From: an uncultured Desulfobacter sp.
GTDB taxonomy: Bacteria > Desulfobacterota > Desulfobacteria > Desulfobacterales > Desulfobacteraceae
Length of the DNA stretch: 64,000 bases
NCBI RefSeq assembly: GCF_963666145.1
Contig: NZ_OY762614.1
Coordinates: forward strand, 682,001-746,000
Reading direction: 5' to 3'
Every line of letters starts with the position of its first letter. The first letter of the stretch is position 1. The position numbers and the translations under genes are program-made. Below the pieces are notes generated by a model that was given only the letters and a program-made list of their open reading frames with translations, did not search any database and had not been told where the DNA came from. Positions 35,136 to 44,560 of this stretch are shown one piece after another.

Positions 35136-36917
35136 ATGAACAACGACTATCAACTGGAGAATAAAACCAGAAGAGAACTCAAACTGCAGAACATGCGCCG
35201 GGACATCCTTGTCAGCGACGGCGCCAAAGCCCTGGATATGATCCTGGATGCCCCCTCCCCTGCCACATTGATCCAGTCCTTTCCGGATCAGGATTTGTAC
35301 TACCTGATGCATAAAGTGGGGGTCCATGATTTCATTCCGGTGCTGGCCCTGGCCGCATCCAGCCAGTGGGAATATATTCTCGATGTGGAGGTCTGGGACG
35401 ATGACCGGCTCGATCCTTATATGGTGACCCAGGTGTTTTCATTTTTGTTCAAAGCCGATCCCCAGCGGCTTTTACGCTGGGCCATCATGGAAAAGCCCGA
35501 TTTTGTGGAGTATTATCTGGCGCAAAAGATGCAGATTGTAATCCGGGAACATGATGAAGTGCCGCCGGAGGATTTTGACGACTACATCACCCTGGATGAC
35601 AAATTTTACTTCAGGTTTCCCGGCAAGAAATCCGGCACGGATGATACCGACGACGATGCGGCAGGCGACATTTTGCCCCAGGACGTCCCCGAAGAAGATG
35701 GACTGCCCGATGACGCGCCGGAATTAATCGAACAGATGCTCAAAACCCTTGCCGCCATGGACCTGTCGGTTCTACATGGTCTGCTCCTTGAAACCGCAAG
35801 CCTTCTGCCCGCCGAAGCAGAAGAAGAACAATTCCGGCAAAAAAATATCAGGCTTGCGGAAAAAGGATTTCTGCCGGCCCATGAAGCTGTTGGGATTTAC
35901 CAGCCGGTGCCCCCAAAAGGATTGAAACAAAGGCCTGCAAATTCCAATGCATCCCAGGAACTTGATCCGGATATGCCCATGCCGCCCATGTACTTCACCC
36001 AGTTTTTAAAGGGAGAGAATCTGTTTGCCAAAACCCTGGAACAGATCAATGCCCAGGGGGGCATACCGGGCCTTGACAGTGAGCTTGCCGCCCTGATCAA
36101 CAAGGTGATCAGCGCAGACCGGATCAAAATCCGGAACCGGGAATCCATTGAAAAGCCCCTTGAAAAAACCATGTCCACCCTGAGTTTAGGCCTTGAGGTA
36201 CTCATGGACGGTGCCAAGGTCAGTGTGGAGACCGCCGCAAATCTGATCAGAAAATATTTCCTTGAAGATATTTTCAGAACCGGAGCCCGGGAAGGCGCAG
36301 CCATTCAAGCCACGGCAAACAAATGGTATGAGACAAGTTTTATCGGAACAAAAAATCTGCCGTTAAGTTTCCTGGGAGAGGCCTACCTGGGCATCATCGG
36401 CGGCCTGATGATCCAGCGGCCCATGTTTTTTGCCGACTATGCCGACAAGAAGTTATACCGCAACTTTGCAAGCCTGTCCGACATCCGGGCCACCCAACGG
36501 CAGCTGGATGAAATCATCTGCCTGGATAATTTTCTCAAGAGCCTGGATGTGGACATCTCCACCTTTACCTTTGGGGTGCTCACATACAAAAGCGTGATCC
36601 TTACCTTGTGGGCCCGGGACCGTATGGGCTTGAACCCGTCAAAACCATTGAGCCTTGCGCCCATTGAACTCGCTGAATTCAAAGATTTCTTTGCCCAGCT
36701 GTTTGGTGAGGGGGAAACCATCGGCGATACCCAGGCAAAGGATCTGGCATTATGGGCCGCCCAGGCATCCGGGGTGGAGGAAACAGATCTGCCCACGGCG
36801 CTCCAGGGCATTTTGTACGGACTGCTGCGGGAACTTGAGTCGGAATACGGCCATGTTCAATTAGAAGACCTGGACCCGCGGTTTATGCCCATGTTCCTTC
36901 TGGCAGGCCAGGAATAA
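35136..36917 (+). CDS. DUF6178-family protein
   Basis: 593 aa, soluble, mostly helical and acidic (DGTDDTDDDA region near 165-185). I recognise it as the conserved uncharacterised family found in Desulfobacterota (MRRDILVSDGAKALDMILDAPSPATLIQSFPDQDLYYLMHKVG at the start). No catalytic motif is visible. It lies 18 bp after the radical SAM gene and ends the operon 1 bp from the convergent response regulator. Function unknown. Confidence 0.7.
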   Translation: MNNDYQLENKTRRELKLQNMRRDILVSDGAKALDMILDAPSPATLIQSFPDQDLYYLMHKVGVHDFIPVLALAASSQWEYILDVEVWDDDRLDPYMVTQVFSFLFKADPQRLLRWAIMEKPDFVEYYLAQKMQIVIREHDEVPPEDFDDYITLDDKFYFRFPGKKSGTDDTDDDAAGDILPQDVPEEDGLPDDAPELIEQMLKTLAAMDLSVLHGLLLETASLLPAEAEEEQFRQKNIRLAEKGFLPAHEAVGIYQPVPPKGLKQRPANSNASQELDPDMPMPPMYFTQFLKGENLFAKTLEQINAQGGIPGLDSELAALINKVISADRIKIRNRESIEKPLEKTMSTLSLGLEVLMDGAKVSVETAANLIRKYFLEDIFRTGAREGAAIQATANKWYETSFIGTKNLPLSFLGEAYLGIIGGLMIQRPMFFADYADKKLYRNFASLSDIRATQRQLDEIICLDNFLKSLDVDISTFTFGVLTYKSVILTLWARDRMGLNPSKPLSLAPIELAEFKDFFAQLFGEGETIGDTQAKDLALWAAQASGVEETDLPTALQGILYGLLRELESEYGHVQLEDLDPRFMPMFLLAGQE

Positions 36918-36918
36918 T

Positions 36919-37659
36919 TTACTCCCCGGGCTCAAAAATATACCCCACAGACCTGCGGCTCTTAAAATAGACCGGGGACTTGGGATTGGTTTCAAAATAT
37001 TTTCTGAACCGGACAATGAAGTTGTCCACCGTCCGGGTGGAGGTATCCCTGGCATATCCCCACCCGGCTTTAAGAAGCATTTTCCGGGACAACGGCTTTC
37101 CCTGGTGGGCGATAAAAATGCGCAGCAAGGTGATTTCCTGCTCGGTCAGGACCACGTCGCCTGCCACACACCGGGCCGTGGATGTCACAAAATCAATATG
37201 GTTTGTGCCAAAAGAATAGTCTTTTCCTTCAAACAGTGGACCGTCTGAACTTTTCTCCTCTTTTTTAGGCTGCTGGTACCACTGTTTGCGTTGTACAAGC
37301 CGTGCCACGCGTAAAAGAAATTCTTCCAGATCAAAGGGTTTGGACAGGTAATCATCCACCCCGTATTTCAGGCCCCGGACCTTATCCTGGGTGTCCCCCC
37401 GGGCCGATAAAATCAGCACAGGAATTTTTTCATCCTCCCGACGAATGGTCTGGAGAATGGAAAACCCGTCCACCATGGGCAGCATAATATCAAGCACAAT
37501 CAGATCCGGCTGCCAGGCCCGCCATGTTTCAAGACCTTCAATACCGTCGGCCGCCACCTTGGCCGCATAGCCCTGGAGGGTGAGATTCAGTTTGATCCCT
37601 TCGGCAATATGGGATTCATCCTCTATGATCAGAACACGTTTTTTTTCAGCCGTTTCCAT
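36919..37659 (-). CDS. OmpR-family response regulator
   Basis: 246 aa. Receiver domain with phospho-Asp in DLIVLDIMLPMVDGF and KPFDLEEFL; C-terminal winged helix (VVLTEQEITLLRIFI...TVDNFIVRFRKYFE...SRRSVGYIFEP). DNA-binding transcription factor paired with the membrane kinase gene that overlaps its start by 31 bp. The regulon is unknown. Confidence 0.92.
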   Translation of the reverse strand: METAEKKRVLIIEDESHIAEGIKLNLTLQGYAAKVAADGIEGLETWRAWQPDLIVLDIMLPMVDGFSILQTIRREDEKIPVLILSARGDTQDKVRGLKYGVDDYLSKPFDLEEFLLRVARLVQRKQWYQQPKKEEKSSDGPLFEGKDYSFGTNHIDFVTSTARCVAGDVVLTEQEITLLRIFIAHQGKPLSRKMLLKAGWGYARDTSTRTVDNFIVRFRKYFETNPKSPVYFKSRRSVGYIFEPGE

Positions 37660-38645
37660 AATTCCTTATCTCTGACGCGGGCAATACTTGCCCGGGGAAT
37701 GGTAATGGTAAATTTGGCGCCTTTGCCCTTGCCCTCACTGGACACCGATGCCCGCCAGCCATGGATGGCGGCAATACTTGAGACAAGATACAACCCAAGA
37801 CCCGACCCTGTATTGGCCTGGTTACTGTTCCTGTCTCCCTGGTAAAATTTTCGAAAAATCTTTTTTGCATGGTGTTTATCCACACCAATGCCGTTATCAA
37901 TAAATTCAATGGTCACTTTCTGCAAGTAACTTTTAAATAAAATGGTCAGGCAAGGGGTGGGGCTTTCATTGTAGCGCATGGCATTTGAAAAAATATTGGT
38001 CAGCAGAATATCCAGCAAAAAAACATTTACCGGATACTCAAATCTGCCCCCTGACGGATTTTTAATCTTTACTTTAAGATCCCTGAACAAAGATGCATTT
38101 TTTTGGCAGAATTCTTCTAAAAAGACCACGAGGCTTTCCCGGGTGACCTTTGATCCAAAATTCTGGCTTTCGATGCGTGCCAGGTTAAGAATCCGGTCGA
38201 TATTCTCGGTGAGCCGGTCAATATCCTTGAGCATATCCGTACTGTATTTCTTTACATCCTGCGGTTCCATGGGGTGACGGATAAAGGTTTCAAGATAAAG
38301 GCGAAGGGATGTGACAGGGGTTTTGAGTTCATGGGTGAAATTATAGATGAAATTGTGCTGGAGCCGGAACAGGTTCACGGTTTTCTGGTAATAAATAAAG
38401 GCTAAAAAGATACCGGCCAGCACCACAATAATCAGCAGGCTCAACACCAGGATTGTCATCCCGGTTTTAGACGGAAAAATGGCCTGAGGTGAAATGTTGA
38501 ACTTGAGCATCACCACCTCAAGGGCCGAACGGATCTCCATGTACAAACTGACCGTCAGGACCAGAAATGTGGCCAGGGCAAACAGGGAGCAGGCAAAAAT
38601 AAATACCGGGTGAAGATACCACCTGGAAGGGTTCAGAATCTGCAT
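37629..38645 (-). CDS. Membrane sensor histidine kinase
   Basis: 338 aa. Two membrane helices (about 13-37 and 64-87) with a short periplasmic loop of some 25 residues, so the signal is likely sensed within or next to the membrane. HisKA phospho-His in FIYNFTHELKTPVTSLRLYLE; HATPase_c with NIFSNAMRYNES, DNGIGV and GSGLGLYLVSS. Cognate of the OmpR-type regulator, whose gene it overlaps. Confidence 0.9.
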   Translation of the reverse strand: MQILNPSRWYLHPVFIFACSLFALATFLVLTVSLYMEIRSALEVVMLKFNISPQAIFPSKTGMTILVLSLLIIVVLAGIFLAFIYYQKTVNLFRLQHNFIYNFTHELKTPVTSLRLYLETFIRHPMEPQDVKKYSTDMLKDIDRLTENIDRILNLARIESQNFGSKVTRESLVVFLEEFCQKNASLFRDLKVKIKNPSGGRFEYPVNVFLLDILLTNIFSNAMRYNESPTPCLTILFKSYLQKVTIEFIDNGIGVDKHHAKKIFRKFYQGDRNSNQANTGSGLGLYLVSSIAAIHGWRASVSSEGKGKGAKFTITIPRASIARVRDKELWKRLKKNVF

Positions 38646-38784
38646 GGATTAATCTTTATCCAATATTGGGATGTGCTTTTTGCGTAGAACAGCAAATAAT
38701 TTATATGTTTAGTGCATAATTATTTCTCCGATTGGATAAATGTCAAGGTATTATTTACGATTAGACCCGGTAGACCTATCGTCG

Positions 38785-40005
38785 TTAGTTGAGACTTGCT
38801 GCCTCGTCGGGAACAATCAACGCCTGGGTAACGGCAGACAAGCTTGCACTGTTTAAAATTTTTAGTTCCTTATTATACCGTGTGCACAGGTGTTTAACCT
38901 TTAAACAGGCATTATGGCTGTTGCAACTCACGGGGCATACCACCACATCACACCGTCTGACTTTGGCGGCAAGATCATCATTACTGCTTCTAATATAACC
39001 GTCATGGTAGTCAAACTCTCCGCCGGCCTTTTCAACAATCTGCCGATAGTAGGATTTCATCTTGGTAATGCCGCCGATCATAAAAATCCGCTGGGCACAC
39101 AGGCGCCGTCTCGGGCAATCCCGGTTGGGGCACTCCCCGGTTACCGGACAGGTCTCAGGCTCCCGGCAATTGCAACCATCTTCGGTCTCTGCGGTAAAAA
39201 CCGAAGAAAGCTGGGCAAACTCCTCTTTGAGCATTGCATTCTCATTTTTGGCGCTGAACAATTGAATCTCAAGTTGTTTTCTATCCCGATCCAGGTTTAG
39301 AAGCTCTTCTTTTTTGCGGTTTAATGCCTGTTCAAGCCGGTCAATATCCTGATGCAGATCAGGGCCTGACGGTTGCGCAAATACCGTCCGGGTTTCAAGT
39401 TGTTCAAGCTGCCTTTTGAGCTGGAAATTTTCGATGGCAAGGCCGTCTTTTTCTTTACCGGCCTGCTTTAGTTGGCTGACCAGTTCCCGGATTTTTTCAT
39501 TTTTTGAACTGCACTTGTTTTTTTCCCGGGCCAGGGATTGATCTGCCGCTTCAAGTTTTTTGCGGACACTGAAAACTTCGGTCATATTGGCATGGGAAAG
39601 CATATGAACTTCACCATGAATATCCTTGAGCAAATCAACGTTTGTATCCTTGTGCGACACAATGGCATACATCACAGGGCCGATGATCCCCCGGGCCGAA
39701 TAATCGTTCCATAACCGTCTCACCCCTTTTGCATCTTTTTTACTGTAAAGCGCTGCAATCTGCTTCATATATTTTCCGGCCTGGTGCCGAATAAAATTAT
39801 TTGTTTTGATGGACACCGTATTTTCATCTCCCATGCATCCCATCAAATAGGAGTGGTATTCATAGGGTTTAAGGCCGTTGACATCCCAGCCGCACTTTTT
39901 AAGAATGTCCCTGTGTTTGTCCACAGACAACATCGCACCAATGACAGGACATTTAAAGTTACGCTCAATCTCCCATATATTTGCAAAACACATCATCGCA
40001 TCCAT
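38785..40005 (-). CDS. DUF2325-domain protein with coiled coil and cysteine cluster
   Basis: 406 aa from ATG 40005, with GGAGG 8 nt before it. N-terminal about 150 residues resemble a DUF2325-linked helical domain (IWEIERNFKCPVIGAMLS). Residues about 155-265 are a coiled coil. A cysteine-rich stretch CNCREPETCPVTGECPNRDCPRRRLC follows, probably metal-binding, and then the DUF2325 domain (MIGGITKMKSYYRQIVEKAGGEFDYHDG...VVCPVSCNSHNACLKVKHLC). The family role is unknown. A stand-alone gene, with 139 bp and 300 bp gaps around it. Confidence 0.75.
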   Translation of the reverse strand: MDAMMCFANIWEIERNFKCPVIGAMLSVDKHRDILKKCGWDVNGLKPYEYHSYLMGCMGDENTVSIKTNNFIRHQAGKYMKQIAALYSKKDAKGVRRLWNDYSARGIIGPVMYAIVSHKDTNVDLLKDIHGEVHMLSHANMTEVFSVRKKLEAADQSLAREKNKCSSKNEKIRELVSQLKQAGKEKDGLAIENFQLKRQLEQLETRTVFAQPSGPDLHQDIDRLEQALNRKKEELLNLDRDRKQLEIQLFSAKNENAMLKEEFAQLSSVFTAETEDGCNCREPETCPVTGECPNRDCPRRRLCAQRIFMIGGITKMKSYYRQIVEKAGGEFDYHDGYIRSSNDDLAAKVRRCDVVVCPVSCNSHNACLKVKHLCTRYNKELKILNSASLSAVTQALIVPDEAASLN

Positions 40006-40269
40006 CAATAAACCTCCAAATTTTAATATATTATCGCCTGTGGGCCGGGTGTTAACCATCACCAATTAAAAATTCAAATGATTTGAATTTAGTTAGACAA
40101 AACTAATATTTAAGTAAATACAAAACACTTTGTAATATGTCAACGATAAATTTTGTATCTGAAATATAAGGTGCTTAAAAACCAGTAAATACCAGACCTA
40201 TGATAAAAATAATCCTCTGCCTGATCCGCTTTTTAATGGGCATGAAAAATGAAAGGCCTAAAAATAAAA

Positions 40270-40297
40270 ATCCCGGCAACCTTGGGGTTGTCGGGAT
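40270..40297 (-). terminator. Terminator after the distal tRNA-Asn
   Basis: ATCCCGGCAACC (40270-40281) pairs with GGTTGTCGGGAT (40286-40297), and the minus strand continues TTTTTATTTT. It is 14 bp past the tRNA 3' end. Confidence 0.85.
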
Positions 40298-40311
40298 GTT
40301 AGCTTTTAGGT

Positions 40312-40387
40312 TGGCTCCCCAGCACGGACTTGAACCGCGGACTTAGTGGTTAACAGCCACTCGCTCTGCCAACTGAGCTACTGGGGA
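40312..40387 (-). tRNA. tRNA-Asn(GTT)
   Basis: 76 nt with encoded CCA. The minus strand starts TCCCCAGTAGCTCAGTTGG, with anticodon loop CTGTTAA (anticodon GTT), T-arm GGTTCAAGTCC and acceptor CTGGGGAGCCA. Sequence identical to the upstream copy at 40651-40726. Confidence 0.97.
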
Positions 40388-40609
40388 ACAGCGTCTCTCA
40401 ATCAAAGACTTGCGGGTTATATACCAACCTCAATTTTATGTCAAGCCATTTCAATTAAGTTATATCGAGCTAATATAGAAGAAGATATAGAACACTTTGC
40501 AATATGAAACGACAAATTTGTATCTACAAAAGGATATGCTAAAAGACAGGTGTTTTAAAAACGAGCAGATTTAACCCTGATCACTTGGACATAAGATATA
40601 AAACAAAAA

Positions 40610-40637
40610 ATCCCGGCAACCTTGGGATTGCCGGGAT
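40610..40637 (-). terminator. Terminator after the proximal tRNA-Asn
   Basis: ATCCCGGCAA (40610-40619) pairs with TTGCCGGGAT (40628-40637), followed on the minus strand by TTTTTTGTTT. Near copy of the one at 40270-40297. Confidence 0.85.
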
Positions 40638-40650
40638 ATTATTTTTTAGG

Positions 40651-40726
40651 TGGCTCCCCAGCACGGACTTGAACCGCGGACTTAGTGGTTAACAGCCACT
40701 CGCTCTGCCAACTGAGCTACTGGGGA
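40651..40726 (-). tRNA. tRNA-Asn(GTT)
   Basis: 76 nt, same sequence as the copy at 40312-40387, anticodon GTT and CCA encoded. Having its own terminator downstream, it is transcribed separately from the other copy. Confidence 0.97.
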
Positions 40727-40870
40727 ACAGCGTCTCTCAATCAAAGACTTGTGGGTTATATACCAACCCCAATTTCATGTCAAGCAATTTCAATAAAAAA
40801 ATTTGACATCCCCTTTTCTTAAGATTATTGTTAACTTGTATCAGGAATTTCAGCATAGAAAGGATTCCCA

Positions 40871-41209
40871 ATGGAGATTAACCGTATTCAGACAATGAAA
40901 GCCTACGCAGCCAATAGTCAAATGGCGGAAACGGTAACTGTCCGGAACACTAATAAGGAAGCGACAGGGGTTGTTACTGATAAGCAAAGCACCCAGACCC
41001 TCCAGGAAGCATTCCAAGTTGACATCACACCGCAGGCATTAACTCTTCAGGCCCAAAGAGAACAAGAGATGCCCCAAGAAGAGCAGGAGATGGAGACACA
41101 ACTGAACCTGCTAAACATTAAAAACCAGGAGATGGAGACACAGCCGACCCTGCAAAATTTTAAAACCCAGCAGATGGAAAAAGGCACTCTATATAGTGGC
41201 TACGCCTAA
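40871..41209 (+). CDS. Hypothetical protein, glutamine-rich with short repeats
   Basis: 112 aa, with GAAAGG 5-10 nt before the ATG. Soluble and low in complexity; from about residue 65 it holds three imperfect repeats of the form EMETQ-x-L-LNxKNQ. The first part includes FQVDITPQALTLQAQ, a pattern seen in small uncharacterised proteins of Desulfobacterota. I do not recognise a family. It lies 70 bp before the rseC/rnf cluster in the same direction and may share its promoter region. Confidence 0.55.
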   Translation: MEINRIQTMKAYAANSQMAETVTVRNTNKEATGVVTDKQSTQTLQEAFQVDITPQALTLQAQREQEMPQEEQEMETQLNLLNIKNQEMETQPTLQNFKTQQMEKGTLYSGYA

Positions 41210-41282
41210 CATTACTATATAGGCGCATTAAACTGAACCGGCAGCAACTGCCCATACGAACCCCATTGAACAAGAGCTCATT

Positions 41283-41729
41283 ATGATTACTGAAGACGGT
41301 ATTGTTACACACGCTACACCTGAAAAAGCCTGGATTAAAACCACCCGTTCGGCAGCTTGCGAAAGCTGTTCCTCAAAGGACTCCTGCGGGGTCAGTCATC
41401 ACCCCTCCGAAGAGATGACGGTCATTGTACCCAACACCCTTAATGTATCGGAAGGAGACCGGGTGATCGTAGGCATTGAGTCCGGCCCCATGATTTTTTT
41501 AAGTTTCCTTCTCTATGTATTCCCAATTATATTGCTCATCATCGGTGCACTTATCGGGGATGCCCTTGCCCCTGTGTTAGGAATGAATAACTCAGCCCTG
41601 TCCATGGGGGTTGGTTTTTTACTATTTGCCGTGGCATTTTTTATCATCAGAAAAAAGCAGGCCGGCATGTCAAAAAAAGACAAATATAAACCCTTCCTCG
41701 TCAGAAAAAAAGCCCCTCTCAACGTCTAA
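41283..41729 (+). CDS. rseC: SoxR-reducing system protein RseC
   Basis: 148 aa. N-terminal cytoplasmic cysteine motif CESCSSKDSC (CX2CX5C), then two membrane helices (about 72-92 and 100-120) and a basic tail. RseC/MucC proteins work with Rnf complexes, in E. coli keeping SoxR reduced. Here it stands 130 bp before the cytochrome and rnf genes, which supports an Rnf assembly or maturation role. Confidence 0.85.
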   Translation: MITEDGIVTHATPEKAWIKTTRSAACESCSSKDSCGVSHHPSEEMTVIVPNTLNVSEGDRVIVGIESGPMIFLSFLLYVFPIILLIIGALIGDALAPVLGMNNSALSMGVGFLLFAVAFFIIRKKQAGMSKKDKYKPFLVRKKAPLNV

Positions 41730-41859
41730 AAATTGCACCATTGTAATAAATAAAATTCCCCCACTTTTTCCTTGTAAATCTAAAGTCAATATACTATATA
41801 CGCTTCCAGTTGTGGGTTCGTCGATAACCTCTAACCCCTAAAATATTGAGAGAAGAATT

Positions 41860-42228
41860 ATGACATCACAACGCGACCTGAAAATAGCTGTATGGATCAT
41901 GATCGTTCTTTTAGTCACAGGGATTGTTTGTTACGCGTCCTTTTCCCCACCTGTTCCTGACAAACCAGTCAGACTGATGTTTCAGAACAAAGCAGGCAAA
42001 GTTTTATTCACTCACCTCATGCACACAGACGATTACTCTATAGATTGTCTGGACTGCCACCACAACTTAGCAGATGGCGACGAAACCTACAACTGCAGCG
42101 AGTGCCATGAGGAAACCGGTGATGAAAGCATGCCTTCAAGGGCTGACGCATTCCACGCCCAGTGCAAGGGATGCCATGAAGATTATGGTGCGGGTCCGGT
42201 AGAATGTAATGCATGTCATGCGAAATAA
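41860..42228 (+). CDS. Rnf-associated multihaem cytochrome c
   Basis: 122 aa. A membrane anchor (about residues 10-28) keeps it on the periplasmic face. Four CxxCH motifs follow: CLDCHH, CSECHE, CKGCHE, CNACHA, so up to four haems; extra histidines (FTHLMH, DAFHAQ) can be axial ligands, as in class III cytochromes c3 and c7. It precedes rnfC, as in other sulfate reducers, where it is proposed to link Rnf to the periplasmic cytochrome pool and so to hydrogenases and formate dehydrogenases. Confidence 0.9.
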   Translation: MTSQRDLKIAVWIMIVLLVTGIVCYASFSPPVPDKPVRLMFQNKAGKVLFTHLMHTDDYSIDCLDCHHNLADGDETYNCSECHEETGDESMPSRADAFHAQCKGCHEDYGAGPVECNACHAK

Positions 42229-42306
42229 TTTTTTCAGGATGACGGACAATGCCCTGATTAAGTTTAAGGCTTGGCTTAAGACTTTTACAACACTTAAGGA
42301 CTAATT

Positions 42307-43578
42307 ATGATTAAACGATCTCTTTTCGCTCTATCCAAACCCAGGCTGACGTATGATCTGCTTGATACGTCCTTGCAATCCGCTGATGAGATTGCAGTTC
42401 CTGGCAATCTTACCCTTCTTTTGCCGGATGCAATCGATTCGGCAAAAAAGGCTTTGATCGGCCCGGGGGATGCTGTCAAAAAAGGGCAGAAATTAACCCT
42501 TTACGATGACAGCACATCTTATGTTTTATCTCCTGTCGCAGGCACGATCAAGGGATTCGATTCCTACTCCGATGACTTCGGCAACACGGCAACTTATGTG
42601 ACGATTAAATCAGATCCTTCGGTCAAAGGCGACGAGCAATTGGCCCAGATAGATCTGGAAGAAACGCTTGAATTTGCCGCTGATTATCTGGAGCAGCTTC
42701 CCGGGGCACTGCCCGTTTCAACCCTGACAAACCCTAATTATGACATCAGAACCATCGTTGTGACAGGTGCAGATGAAGACATTCTCTGCGATACCTGTCA
42801 ATTTGTCTGCACCGCATATGCAGGCCTGATGGTCCAAGGTGCAAAGATTCTCAAAAGCATGACCCGGGTTGACCGGTTCTGTATCACCGTACCTGAAAAT
42901 CTTTCATTCCAGGTGGACCTTGACGGGTTCAACGTAATCAGAACATCGGCTACATACCCGTCCAATCTGCCTGCCATGGTCATGAAAGATCATTTAGGTA
43001 AAGAACTTCCACCCGGTATGACGCCGGAAGATACAGGTGTCTGTTTTATGAGCCCCGAGGCTCTGGTTTCACTTGCCCGGACCTTTGAATCCGGACAGCC
43101 GGTGTTTGATAAAATTATTACCCTGATTGACAAAGGGGGTAAAAAAAGCCGGGTCAAGGCCATTATCGGTACACCGATCAGTAAAATATTGTCCAGTTTC
43201 AATGTTCAGATCAATGAACGGGACCGAATCATCATCGGCGGACCCATGCGCGGCCATGCCACGTATACGGTGTACCACCCTGTGGTTCCGGATATGGATA
43301 CAATTATCGTTCAAGACAGGGATATTGTTCCCGAGCTTTCGGACAATGCCTGTGTGAACTGCGGTGAGTGCATCCGCGTCTGTCCGGCTCATGTGCCCGT
43401 GAACCTGCTGGTTCGGTATCTTGAAGCAAACCTTTATGAAGAGGCAGCAGACAGGTTCGATTTGGAATCCTGTATCGAGTGTGGACTTTGCGCTTATGTA
43501 TGCAGGGCCAGGATTCCTTTATATCAGTATATCCGCCTGGGCAAACATGAATTGTTGACCCTTCGTGAAAATGCTTGA
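42307..43578 (+). CDS. rnfC: Rnf complex subunit RnfC
   Basis: 423 aa, peripheral cytoplasmic subunit with the NADH/FMN site. The N-terminal barrel-sandwich part (VPGNLTLLLPDAIDSAKKALIGPGDAVKKGQ) is followed by the NuoF-like domain and two [4Fe-4S] motifs, CVNCGECIRVCP and CIECGLCAYVC. Shorter than the enterobacterial protein because it lacks the long alanine-rich tail, as in other anaerobes. First structural gene of rnfCDGEAB. Confidence 0.93.
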   Translation: MIKRSLFALSKPRLTYDLLDTSLQSADEIAVPGNLTLLLPDAIDSAKKALIGPGDAVKKGQKLTLYDDSTSYVLSPVAGTIKGFDSYSDDFGNTATYVTIKSDPSVKGDEQLAQIDLEETLEFAADYLEQLPGALPVSTLTNPNYDIRTIVVTGADEDILCDTCQFVCTAYAGLMVQGAKILKSMTRVDRFCITVPENLSFQVDLDGFNVIRTSATYPSNLPAMVMKDHLGKELPPGMTPEDTGVCFMSPEALVSLARTFESGQPVFDKIITLIDKGGKKSRVKAIIGTPISKILSSFNVQINERDRIIIGGPMRGHATYTVYHPVVPDMDTIIVQDRDIVPELSDNACVNCGECIRVCPAHVPVNLLVRYLEANLYEEAADRFDLESCIECGLCAYVCRARIPLYQYIRLGKHELLTLRENA

Positions 43579-43594
43579 AGATGGGAGAAAGCCA

Positions 43595-44560
43595 ATGACA
43601 AATACTAAATTGATCGTTTCCCATGCCCCATTCTGGCATAACGGAGACAGCCTGTTTCAACAGAATCTGAGTTTTATTATCGCCCTTATACCGGCTGCAC
43701 TTTTCGGTATCATGCATTTTGGCGCCCCCGCGCTTGGGGTGCTGACCCTTGCCATGTCGTCAGCCATGCTCTGGGAAGTGATCATGTCGATCATCTCCAA
43801 AGACAAACTGACCATAGGCAATATGGAATCCGCAGTCATCGGCCTGCTGCTGGGCATGATGCTGCCGGCCACAATACCCTGGTGGGTTGTGATAACCGGC
43901 ACATTTGTCGCAGTTGTATTAGGCAAATACGTATTTGGCGGCACAGGTGCCAATCCTTTCAATCCAACCCTGGTGGGTATTGCCATTCTCATGATGTCCT
44001 GGCCGGCCTTCCTGGATTTTGATACAGCCTATGTATCATACCAGTTTAATTTTACTGCCCTTGCACCTCTTGTCGCATTAAAATCCCAGGGGATTTCCGC
44101 TGTGGCCTCATTCTCCAATTACGATTTGCTCATGGGCAACGAAGTAGGCGGTATCGGTTCCACCTTCGGGCTTGGCATCATTATCGGCGGCATTTACCTG
44201 ATGCTCAGAGGTTATGCCCGTTGGGAAATTGTGGTCTCCTTTGTTGCCGGAATTCTGATTACCGCAACAATCTTTTATGTACTGCACCCTGACACATATG
44301 CGCCGCCTCTGTTTCACCTGCTTGCCGGCTACACCCTTTTCGGTGCCTTCTTTCTGGCTGTGGAAAATTCATCATCTCCGGTGAATCGCATCCCCATGCT
44401 GATTTACGGATTTTTAGGTGGATTCATGATTATTTTAGTCCGCAATATCGGTATCTATCCGGACGGAACTGTCCTGTCCATTCTGTTGATCAATCTTATC
44501 AATCCGCTGATTGATGTGATAAAACCCAAAGCCCTTGGAAAGGGGGTACCCAATGCGTGA
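43595..44560 (+). CDS. rnfD: Rnf complex subunit RnfD
   Basis: 321 aa from ATG 43595 (GGGAGAAAG before it). Integral membrane subunit of the NqrB/RnfD family, with about nine or ten helices; conserved FGGTGANPFNPTLVGIA and ENSSSPVNRIPMLIYGFLGG blocks are visible. Carries covalent FMN in characterised homologues and forms part of the ion path. It overlaps rnfG by 8 bp. Confidence 0.93.
   Translation: MTNTKLIVSHAPFWHNGDSLFQQNLSFIIALIPAALFGIMHFGAPALGVLTLAMSSAMLWEVIMSIISKDKLTIGNMESAVIGLLLGMMLPATIPWWVVITGTFVAVVLGKYVFGGTGANPFNPTLVGIAILMMSWPAFLDFDTAYVSYQFNFTALAPLVALKSQGISAVASFSNYDLLMGNEVGGIGSTFGLGIIIGGIYLMLRGYARWEIVVSFVAGILITATIFYVLHPDTYAPPLFHLLAGYTLFGAFFLAVENSSSPVNRIPMLIYGFLGGFMIILVRNIGIYPDGTVLSILLINLINPLIDVIKPKALGKGVPNA

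Larger units (their letters stand above)
40266..40795. repeat. Tandem duplication of a tRNA-Asn unit
   Basis: Two copies of a unit of about 190 bp (40266-40457 and 40606-40795). Each holds a terminator, tRNA-Asn and the same upstream block CAGCGTCTCTCAATCAAAGA with only scattered changes. They are separated by about 150 bp of unlike DNA. Confidence 0.75.
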
